Shown here: one piece after another, positions 36,884 to 48,148 of the stretch
Layout of the letters: the number at the start of each line of letters is the position of its first letter
How positions within the stretch are numbered: the stretch's first letter is position 1
Assembly: GCA_018105865.1 (NCBI GenBank)
Contig: CM030856.1
Span: 8,300,653 to 8,364,652 of the forward strand
Reading direction: 5' to 3'
Source of the DNA: Metaphire vulgaris
Taxonomy: Eukaryota; Annelida; Clitellata; Crassiclitellata; Megascolecidae
DNA: 64,000 nt
Position numbers and translations under genes: made by a program
Notes under the pieces: generated by a model
The model's database searches: none
Seen by the model: only the letters and a program-made list of their open reading frames with translations
What the model was told of the DNA's origin: nothing

Positions 36884-37347
36884 TGATTTTAAGTGGTTTA
36901 GGAGGCTAATTAAGCCTGTGTGAAAACCACTGTAGGCTTTAACGACGTTTACCAGGTCGCTAACACGTATACATTATTTCTAGATTTAAAGTGTTTCTAA
37001 TGTTCTAAAATCTACCAAATATTTTAAATTTATTTTCTTAATATCTTGGTGTTCGGCTGCCCACCGGGAATCTCTCCGTAACCAGACGACCCAGTTCAAG
37101 GCTTCAAGCCTGCCTCGTACCAGTTGACGTAGGTCACGTGCTCGACTAAGGGCAGCATTCCGCAAAGACGACACCACTAACGGGTGTCACGTATGTCATA
37201 AATTAATGTCAGTGTTATGGTGATGTTGCTTGTAATCGAAGTACTCGTTCAAGTACTTACGGACGGTTAAAATCGTCCACGTTAATGCAAGAGCCAGATG
37301 GAGCAGATGTTGCATAATCCTCGTGTCGCGCCCCCATCACGACAGGC
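35889..37347. other. Intergenic stretch without a gene
   Basis: Holds an (AAT)n run at 36829-36882. A few GATGACC TTTTTGCTTGT phrases typical of the local MITE interiors are seen, but no complete element and no supported coding frame. Confidence 0.4.
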
Positions 37348-37870
37348 CAGTGGCGTAGCGTGGTCTTGTGCCGCCCATGGCTCCTGAAAAAATGCCGTCT
37401 CCAATTTGCTGTTCTTGTGCCTGACAAGCAAAAAAGGTCATCACCGCTCAATTTTCCGCCCCTCCACATGTGCCGCCCATGGCTCGAGCCAGTGTTTATT
37501 CTAGCCACCTTGACATTGGGGGGGGGAGTTTGAAATGTTTGGGAGGTTTGTCTGCCCAAAAACCTTGACGAGCAAAAAAGGTCATCCTGATATAATTTTT
37601 TCCTCGAATGTGGTGACGAGTAAAAAAAGGTCATCACATCCTTTTCCTTCAAATACTCTTCTATATGTCATATCCTTCTCTTTTCCCCTCTCCAAAATAA
37701 AAAATCCCCTCTCGTCACACTTTTTTTTTTGGGAGAAATTCCATCCCCCAATGCAACCTATAGAATTTTTTTGGGAGGGGGATTTTCAAACTTTGGAGGG
37801 AAATCCCCCAAAATGGCCTAGAATAAACACTGGCTCGAGCCATAGTAGCCATTGGGACGCTACGCCTCTG
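37348..37870. mobile_element. hAT-like MITE CAGTGGCGTAGCGTGG, host of a second MITE
   Basis: Opens CAGTGGCGTAGCGTGG, closes GACGCTACGCCTCTG, with the perfect duplication CGACAGGC. Its GCCGCCCATGGCTC interior is related to 31977-32245. It is split by the element at 37490-37832. Confidence 0.92.
37490..37832. mobile_element. hAT-like MITE, CAGTGTTTATTCTAG family, copy 4, nested
   Basis: Opens CAGTGTTTATTCTAGCCACC, closes GCCTAGAATAAACACTG, with the perfect duplication GCTCGAGC. At 343 bases it is about twice the family length, because of an extra middle with GACGAGCAAAAAAGGTCATC. Confidence 0.92.
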
Positions 37871-38213
37871 CGACAGGCACCACACCCCCCACACTCCCAA
37901 TTTGAGACCAACACCCACCCAATTTCAGCTACTGGATGGCCTTATTTTGCTTGTCACACTTTTTGGACAGGGACCCCAGAATTTACCGACACCCCTCCCC
38001 CCAATTGATAATCCTAGAAATAACTCTGGCACCACACCATTCCTAAGACGAGAATAGTAGTAGTGGTAATAGTATTACTAGTACAGTATTAGTATTAGTG
38101 GGAAACTTCTTTAGCGCCATTGTGGTAATGCATTCACAGCAGTTAGGGTAGGGCTACCGGTTTAATGCGATTAAGTAATCGCATATTTAATTTTTTTAAT
38201 GCACCGCAGAGAG

Positions 38214-38262
38214 AAAGAGGGCGAGAGAGAGAGAGAAAGAGGGGGAGAGAGAGAGAGAGAGA

Positions 38263-38295
<33 letters not shown>
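38214..38295. repeat. (GA)n microsatellite
   Basis: GA repeats with scattered GGGC and AAAG interruptions. Confidence 0.93.
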
Positions 38296-38754
38296 GCCAT
38301 TAAGTAGATTTTTAGCCACGGGCCTCACTTTTCAGTGTCATATGCCTGCATCATTCAAAAACTGACAATCTTCAAAAAAGGCAATTATCAATCACACTGA
38401 GAGTAAATCCGAAAGCATACTAAACACATCATACATCAGCAAAGATAAGGCACACAACAATAAATCCATTCAACGTTACACAAAATAAAACCCCAACGAT
38501 TTGCAATGTTACAAAGCAAAAATAACTAAAAACAATGTAACTCTAAGCGCCGCCTCTACGATAAGTGATGCAGTCTGCATTGGGAAATTCACTGAAGAAT
38601 TCCTTACGATCACAAATATCGGTTCGCGTGAATCAAAGGCATTTTGAAAAGTACATGCGATGACGACGACGAAAACAAAATAAGAAACAGTCAGATGTAC
38701 AGAATTTGCAATGAAACGGCCTAAGTCTGGCTGAAAAGTACGAGTATTCACAGC

Positions 38755-38948
38755 CAGTGTTTATTCTAGGCCTTCTCTTTGGGGGGGGGGGAATTGTCCC
38801 CCAAAGTTTTGAAATCCCCCCAAATTTTTTATATGTTGGCTGGGGGAGTGGAAAATTTCCCCCAAAAGCGTGGAGACTCAGACCTTGCCCCCCCAAACAT
38901 AACAAAATCCCTCCCCCCCCAATGTCAAGGTGGCTAGAATAAACACTG
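38755..38948. mobile_element. hAT-like MITE, CAGTGTTTATTCTAG family, copy 5 (reverse)
   Basis: Opens CAGTGTTTATTCTAGGCC, closes GCTAGAATAAACACTG. Flanks ATTCACAG / ATTCACAC (7 of 8 with a one-base offset). Confidence 0.85.
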
Positions 38949-39751
38949 ATTCACACCATGTCTCTTGGTTGCCAAAGCAATTAAGAATCTTGGTACCAGA
39001 AATAAATAAAAAAACTTTTGCCTGTACAAAAATGCCTCACCAAAGCAGCAAATGCAATCTTCTTAGTGCAGGTACGAACTTTAAATACTGTAGCAGATAA
39101 ATACAAAAAAACTCCAAATTTTGAAATATAACATTATAGCATTAATAATTTTAAAAACACAGGAAAAGCTCAGAACAAATATAGCCACATAGTTTTTAAT
39201 GATACGTTTGAATGAGAAATATGTTAGTTTGCTAATCATAATAATATAAAGCAGAACTTCGTTAGAATATATTGTACTTTACAGGCCTGCCAAGTACGTT
39301 ATAACGAAGTTCAACTGTAATAAGATATAAGCAGTACTTGATTTTCTGGGAATTGAACCTCAAAATGGTGGCGATCAAACCATCTTAGAAGGTAAAAACT
39401 TTGGGACAGAAGCAGTTCAGCTCCGACTGCTTTCTTAAAAATCCACCACTGATAATCGTAATAAGCAGGCATTCAGGTTTCCTTGTGGTCACAAATTCGT
39501 ACTTTACAGTACGACAGCCTAACATTATCTAATAGCATAATACTGACTATGGTTATTCGTCTGCAAGCATTTCTGGCTGCTCCCAAACCTACCAGCATTT
39601 TCCAAAGCAAAACAGACCCTATAAAGCTGTTAGAGCAACCTCAAAAAGATAACAAGAATCACACGGTACGAACTTAAAATGCGTCCGATGGCAACGCGCT
39701 GTCGCCATTAACCATCAACTGGCCGTAATTAAAATAAATATTCGTGAACAT

Positions 39752-40169
39752 CTAAGACTTTGCAAGCGGCGCGCCGGAAACTGCCTTCTGAGACGTGCTC
39801 TGAAGTTTGTTCCTGTGTTTCAGTTCTTCCTGGCATATGTTCCTGACCGTTTCGTATCGCATGACGATCTGCTTAACGTCCTCCATGAAAATCCTATGCA
39901 GGAAGGCGTCGTTACTCTCCAGTTCGTGCAGACTGAACAATTCCCACTACGGCGCACCACGAACCAAACAGAAAGAAGGCCAATTTCAACTCACAAAACA
40001 TCATAGAACACAGAACATAAGAAAAAAAAACATAAGACCAAAAAGATCATGAAGGAAAAAAAATAGATCAAACACTATAAATCCTTAATTATAGAGCTAC
40101 AAAACTTTTTTTGACATTGTAATGTGTTCACGTAGTCTTTATGGATTAGTTACTACAGTAATCTTAACT

Positions 40170-40215
<46 letters not shown>

Positions 40216-43200
40216 AGATTTATATAACAACAATAACATTGACCATTAATAGGATAAGCAACAAATTGGAATAAGTGACATTTCATAATTTCATTTTTAA
40301 ATATCAGAGTCTGTCACATTGTTTAAATTAAAAGTACAGCACAAAATTAAAAGTCTTTGGTGAATATTAACTATAAATATTCTGCCGTCATTGCCAAAAT
40401 CATCTGCTGCTGATAATTATAATGGCATAGCTAAATAACACCATTAAGATAAAATAAATTATAAAAAATAAAATTCAACCAGTACCTTCAGTTTGTGGTC
40501 ATGCTCATGAGCAGCATGAAAATAGACCAGCAGCCAGTTTGGTATCTCTGCAGATTTAACATAATTTATTCATTTTTTCAGAGAAGAACAAGACAGCTAG
40601 AAACTTGAACATTTAAGCCTGGTTCATAAATAAACTAGCATTACAGATCAATAATTTCAACATTAGAAATTACTTTAAAATCAGCAAAAGCTTGAAAAAA
40701 TGTTCATCATGAGCAACTGCTCACAGATAACCAAGACTCTAAATCAATACAACTTAATTATTGAATCAAAGTTAACAGTCAAACCTTTCAATAACAAAAC
40801 CACCATTCAACATGAACTAACCAGGGACCAGCCATATATTACGTACACAAAACGTCATATGTGTTTTAACGAGTGCAAGCAAGTGAATAATTCTCATAAC
40901 CCATTGCCCACCCATGAGAAAATAATTGTGTTAAAATCTAATGTGTGTAATTTCAACCAGCCATCAACCTGAGCGGTTGCTTTTTAATTGTTACGTAGGT
41001 TATGTATAAATTTGTGCATGCGTACACATTTAGTCGAGACACCCTCCTTGTATGCATCCGTACGCAAAATCTTCCTAAATTCAATTGTGTGGCTCAGAGG
41101 AAAAACGGCGTATCCCTCAATTTTCTTATAATTGAGTTAATGCCGGCCATGACTTGCTCTAACCAATAGAAATCACTGAACCAGTCACCTTAACTTTCAT
41201 GACACACTACTATGTTCCTGTGGAAAATGATTAGAAAATATTTGTATTTAGTCATATTATATTTAATAAACTTTGCCTGCTGATTTCACGTAATTTTGTT
41301 TATGAGGGATACGCCGTTTTTCCTCTGAGCCACACAATTACCCTCAATGCATACATAATGTATGGATGGCCCCTAATTGCCAAGAAGTTGCTTGCACCAT
41401 AATAACTAATATTGAGGAATTGCAGTACTAAGGAGATCCACGTTGCAGGTTTGGCATCTAATACCTGTTGTGAGATAAGGATTTGCTGGAACCAGAACAT
41501 TTTGCCTCCTGTATTCCGTGTCTGGAGAAGAGTACTGGATGGATGGTTGAACTGTCTGCATCAATGGATGATGGTATTGAACAGAACGCTTCACGTGACT
41601 GCAAGGTACAAATATATAACGAACAGTGCCACCGAGACAAAATAACGTTAAAAATCCGACAAGAGGAACATTTAGCATACTCGGAAGTGCTGTTAAGTGC
41701 CAGCAAACTTGAAACAGAAGAAACAAGTCAAATAACACAGTCTGACATATATATAAGATACTACTAAGCGTGCAGACAATGTTGTCATCAAAATTTTCAC
41801 ACAATGGTTAACCCCTTAACTGGGCAACTATTTGTAACTCAATGTAAAATGGACGAGCATTACTGGGGCACCCAGTTAAGGGGTTAACTGAAATTGTATA
41901 AATATAGACAAACCATCTCAGCATTGGGCACAATTAAATACCAATCAACTTAAATGGCAGAGAATTGAATCAATAAAACTGACCTGTGGTTTGCAAAGCA
42001 TTAATAAATGCCTGAACTGTATTAGATTATGACTGGAGAATTTATATTTTAAAAGCAATCAAAGTTTTAGCATTTTTTTATTTTCTGTGAAATTCCAACC
42101 AGGTTTATGACAGGTCACATCATTTCCTACTTCTCAGCATTACTTGAGAACTTATCCTTAGCCCAGGGGTGTCAAGACTTTTTGGACAGAGGGCCAAATG
42201 CCATGTCTCCCATGTCCTTGTGGGACAAATGCAAAAAATGCTTGTCAATATTATTCTAAAATCTAACCTAAAGGCCATTCAATTGTTACATGATTACATT
42301 ACAATTTATTATTACAACTTATTGTGGTAACTATGACAAACCGTATTCCTGTCTAGTCTAATAGAAAGTCAAATTTCAAAATCTTTTAACGGTGAAGATC
42401 AAATTGAAAAATACCGTTAGACAACAGTCAATGTAGATGTGGAAGCTGATGAGACATGACATTGTTTATATTTAACTAGTTTAGCAACGTCTGGTTTTAA
42501 CCCCTTAACCATGTATTTAACTGTAACTCAATGTAAAATGGATGAATATATCCGTGACACCCACTTAAGGGGTTAAATCTGCCGCCAAAGCTACTCTCAA
42601 ATTTGCCTGTAAATTTCCTTTGGACAGCTGTGATCTCAGTTCTGTCTTTAGTAGTGTCATTTAGAAAAAGCCTTGCCGACACAAGTGAGTGCTGGTTAAG
42701 AGAGATGGCAACAAAACACAGGATCTACGATTCTACTAATTTCTACAATCTACATAAAACCAATTTTTCAAACCAAAAAGATTCTACATCAAATCAATTT
42801 CACAATAAACATTGGGCAAAAAGTTTCAAAACGTAAATACTGTCGCGGGCCAATTAAAAGCAGCCCACGGGCCAAATGTGGCCTGCGGGCCAAGGTTTTG
42901 ACACACCCTGCCTAAGCCACTTAATATTCATATTCTTCCATCAATTAGGCACCTGATGTATTCATTCACAAGTTAGTCAAGAGATTGTAAACCTGGAAAG
43001 AAGGAACCAAAAAGCACCCACTGTGGTTGAACTTTGAACTCCTTGTCTCAATTCCAGGCAGCAATTGTAGCCAACAAAGTCCCAAAAAAAGTATAAAGAA
43101 TACACAGTACAAGCACACCATGTTCCTTACTTGATATAATAAATCCCGTCACCAAACGATTCAATCTTTTCCCAACCAGGCGGAAGAGATTCCTTCTCCA

Positions 43201-46200
43201 GCGGATGGCTCCAGTGAGTCGTCTGTGTATTGTGATCGATGTAATATTTTCTCCCTTGCGCTGTCCAATCTACCGACCATCCAAGAGGCAGCGGAAGATC
43301 GGAACTGTTCCCACCTATGACAGAATTTTGGCAAAACGTTGAAATCAAAGACTAAAAAACAGCAAATACCTAGATCTTAATTTCACATTCAAGAACCCAG
43401 TAAAAAATGTACAATGTTAAATAGAATTGGCAATTGTTGGAGTTGTATATAAAGGCAAGGATAAAAACTGCTAAGGCACTAAGAGAATCATGACTTTAGG
43501 AATAAGGTTAAATGCAGTTACCACCTTAATGGTGAGGTTGTCAACTGAAGGGCCCAGAGGAATAAGGAAGTAAATCCAGTTACCCCCTTAGTGGTGAAAA
43601 TATCAGTTGAGGGTCCAGTGAAATAAGGAAGTAAATGCAGTTACCCCTCTTATTGTTATTGATACTCAAACCATTGGGGGGTCGGATACAGTTACCTCCC
43701 TATTCCACCCAGCCATTCGATTGGTGTGCTCAAAAAAGGAAACATCACATTGCAAAATAATTTAAAATTTTTCAGTAAATAAGTTCAAATTCCATTTTTA
43801 AAAAAAGAAGAAAACCGAATAGAAAAATAAAAGAGAAAAAGAGAAAATACCTGAAGACAAATCGTGGCTAATTAACTGAGACATTGGCTTTGAAAAATAC
43901 ATCCCCTGATGTGACTGAATGCTGCTGCTTGGCTGCGGTGCATAGTGTTGCTGATTATGCTGATGATGATTCTGAAGCATCTAAGCAGTTCAGAAACAGA
44001 TCTGTAATCTAGCCAATGCTTCACCAACCATGGCCATCAGCCCAGTACCAATTCACATTATGGAATGGCTGTGGTAGCAACAATGACCAGTCACAATAAG
44101 CCATCAGAAATCCAATAAGCCATCAGAAATCCAATTTCAACATAGTCCAGTGTAAGTCCACATAAAGTCAGTTCAGAATATAGTCCTAACCAGGGCATGA
44201 TTTGTAGGGGGGAAGAGCGGATCTCCCCACTGCCCAACTACATCCCTCCTACTGCTACATCCCCCCACAGCTACATCCCCCCACTGCTACATTTTCCCAA
44301 CAACTACATCCCCCAAGACTCGACATGTTTCCCCACACTGCTCCAGGTCACAAACAGTGATATTTCCATTTTCCTAATTACCATTCTAATTCCATTTAAG
44401 TCCTTGAATTTCCATTTAATTCTCATTTCCATTCCCAAATATTTTCCATTTCTATTACCATTCTATTCCCATTTTTTCAAATAATTTCCATTCCAATTTC
44501 CAGTTCACTTCTAAATATTTATAAACGATTATTAATCACCAAAATTTACTGGAATAGTTCAACAGCTTATAGAATAACATAATGTCAATTGTCAACTTAA
44601 GCAAAGCAGAATTATTGTCAGCATGTGGCACAATTAACTGAGTAGCCTACTAGCCTATGCAACAGACAAGTCAGCAAATCAGTTAATCTGAGTTTCTATC
44701 AAAATGCATTTAGTTTGAAAAAAGCTCATCTCCAGTGACTGATGCATTCTAATTGGTCAAGAAGCCACAGAGGGAAAATATATACATACGCCTGGGATGC
44801 TGGAGCTGCCATCAAGTCCTGGGCCAGTTCACTCAGTTTATTGTATCGGGAAAGCTTTTGTTCCCAGAAAAGGAATGCATCATTAATCTCTTCTTCCACA
44901 ATGTCTGCTATGTAATTGTTGACCTGTGTGTATATCACATCCCTTTCGCTAACATTGCTGCTGACACTTGTTGTGGTAAGTCGATTGGACTGGATCTTAT
45001 TAGCCAGGAACTTGAACCTTTGCAATGAACTTAGTGGAGTCAACATTGAGGATGAAGATGCATCATCAGGTTGTGACGGATCAGTTGAGGAATTGAAATT
45101 TTTTGGCTTTCACAAACTGTTGCAATGTACAGCTTAGCAGCATGCAACAGCACTGCACATTCTGGTGACATCATTGCTTGGGCCATCGTTGGATCAAGCA
45201 AACATGCAGCTGCTGGAATTGGATTAAAGTGTTCAGTATCGGGATAAAGCAGAGTGGCAAAACGAACTTTCGACGGAGATCATCAAGCATCTTTGAGGTT
45301 ATTGCCTTAGCTGCCGTGTGTTGCTGTAGATGACACTCCAGATTCAGTATGCATGGAATAATGCTGGAGAGAGACTGAGCATCAGTTTGTAAGATATCAG
45401 TCTGAAGAGCGAAGGGTTCTGTGTTGACACTTCTTGTAAACCAATCACTAGCCAGAAGCGAGTCAATGCCTAAACAAATGCACAAGGAAATGTTTATGTA
45501 ATTTAACAGCAACTGCATATTCAATCCTTTAAATAATTTGAAACAACTTTGCATATTGTGCAATGTACACTTGTACAGTAAAGTATATGATAAATTTATT
45601 AATTAAGTTATTGTCAGTATTATGATAATGCACTTCAAGTAACAAATGTTCATGAATCATGACTAGTTACTTAGAAGTTAAGAATAGCAGAGCAGTAGCC
45701 CAAAATTTGATCATCATAGCCACATCATCCCACATGCCACATTGCCACTAGATTTCTATTGTACAACAAGCTGCACATTTCAGCCAAAGCCAGACTTGTC
45801 AAAAAAAATATCTAATATTATTACGGTTAACGACCACTCTAAAATGCTATAATTAAAATAAATGGTGCAACTGTTATATTTACCCATTTCACTCAAAACG
45901 TTGTTGATGTCATTTTTATCAACAGCAGGCGTTTAATCATCTGGTACGTCACTGTTCCACCTGGTGGTGCAATCAGTAATGACCGATTTTCCACATATCA
46001 TGACAAGCTTTTTCAACAGCAACACTCGATCTTCTTATTTTTGAAACCAGATGCCTTGTTTTAGTCAGAACAGTATCATAATGCGGTATGGCAGCTTGAT
46101 GATCAGCTGAAGCGTGTGCGCATGCAAGGCATTCTCAGGTATGGAACTTGGGTGGGTAAATCAAACTGGTTTTCAGGCTCCATATCTGTGATCTCGTCTG

Positions 46201-48116
46201 TAACTGTCTCATCATTATCTGAATACGAGTGATCTGCATCTTCATTGGTTTCATCTTCACCTATTTCCTGATTCACAATGTTTTCACAGCCTCGTGACTC
46301 TCATCATCATCATCGCTTTACATCATTATTTTCTTCATCCAACATGGCACTCTGCTGGGTCTTCTCTTGCATCAGTCTGATGGCTTTCACCATGTTTGCA
46401 CCATTGTCGGTGATGATCATGAGCACCTGTGTTTCAGTAATACCCACTGTTGAAGGCATTGCGACAGACATTCCGCCAACATCTCGCCTGTGTGTGGGTG
46501 CTGGATATTGCAAAAAGATTGAGGAATGAATGTCTAGGTTTATTTGCTGTGACGTCATAGTAACAGGCCGAGATCCCAAGATAGGAAGAAGACAGTGATT
46601 TCTTTGACCATCCATCCAGACAAATGGTGATCTTACGAGCCTTGCTTAAGTCATATTCTTTAATGTAGCAGAGCTCAGGACAAATTATGCAATCAAACTC
46701 TTCATCTTTGCAGAACCTGAGTTAAGAAAAATTCATATAATTTCTGTGTATTTGTTTATTAGCTGAACTATTTTTATTATTGCAAATTACAATACCGGTT
46801 ACAGTCTCAAGTCTCAACTGGCAGTGTGTACTGTAGGCATACAAACTTGTGACTAACTGATTTTCATGTCTACTTGTTGTTTTCCCAAATCTAGTTGCAA
46901 GTTATGAAGATTTATACAGTCAGCTTTGTAGACTGTTTTTGCAAAAATCAACTCAAGTGATGGTCTGCCACTGCCAGTATTGAGAATTAGATTGGACACG
47001 AGTGAAGTTAACTCACATATCAATACCAACATTTATCACATAAATTACAGTGAATTGAACTGACAAACTGAAAATAATGTTTAGTTTAAAAACAAACATC
47101 AAACAAACCAGGCATCTTAAACTTTTGATCCAGCACAGTTATCATGCCACGGAACGATGGCTGGTCCAGCAGTGATATCGGGCAACTGGTGCCAATGATC
47201 ATTTTCATGACACTTTTAACTCGCACGTGATGCTCTGGAATCTTTAGGCCAATTCTATACACTTTTTAGAGTCTGTGATTTGACTGCGCCAGAAATGTCA
47301 CGTTTTACAGGTTGACTTCTGCCAGAAACTTTTTCCTGTTCTTTCTTGACACAGATCTCGTGTGCCTCCTTGTGGTATCGCTTCAAATGTGAGCAGCAAA
47401 GTTGCTTGTGTTCTTGCCGGCAATTTTGTTCCACACACAGCCTTGGTAGTGTCATCCACGACCATACAAGTTGATTTATCACAACTATCATCATATGAAA
47501 AGAACTGCCACCATACACTATCTCTTTTTCTACCACCGAGTAACTTACACAAACTCATTTCAAGAGTGTGATAACAGTACCAACTATAAACTAACACTAC
47601 AAAACGTAATGAACTTTACACAGGATGTTGATAAAATTAATGTAAATAAACATAGAGATCAACATAGACTAGATAGATTTTTAGCCTGCTTGAAGAGGCA
47701 AAAGAGTTCTCAGACTAAAGATACTAGATAAACTAAATTGAACTAGGCTCTACTGTATTGCAGAGTATAGAATCAGCTCAATCAGGTAGTTAGATAGAGC
47801 TTAGAAACTAAGTTTATAGATCACTTGATTTTTTTGTTAACTGAGTAATGTTTTTACTTCAAAAATAATTTCACTTCTCATTCCAATTCCATTCTTGTGA
47901 GACCATTTCCATTCCTATTTCTAATTCAATTTCAAATTATTTTCCATTTCTATTTCCATTTCTCTCACAAAAGATTTCCATTTCCATTCCTATTTCCATT
48001 TCCATTAATGGAAATATCACTGGTCACAAATCACACCCTGGTCCTAACATTACCGGTAACTAGTCTAGTTCCTGCTAAATATAAATATTCAAGCTAAAAA
48101 ATTCATACAAACATAT

Positions 48117-48148
<32 letters not shown>

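Larger units (their letters stand above)
44191..48040. mobile_element. hAT MITE CAGGG(C/T)...ATTTGT split by a full-length hAT
   Basis: Left arm 44191-44354 opens CAGGGCATGATTTGTAGGGG; right arm 48031-48040 with the duplicated GTCACAAA ends ACCCTG. The flanking duplication GTCCTAAC is perfect (44183-44190 and 48041-48048). Rejoined without the insert it would be about 174 bases, close in wording and size to the intact copy at 53981-54148. Confidence 0.93.

Noticed and set aside
42497..42682. 61-codon minus frame
   Set aside because: It runs through a TTAA mini-element nested in a hAT MITE.
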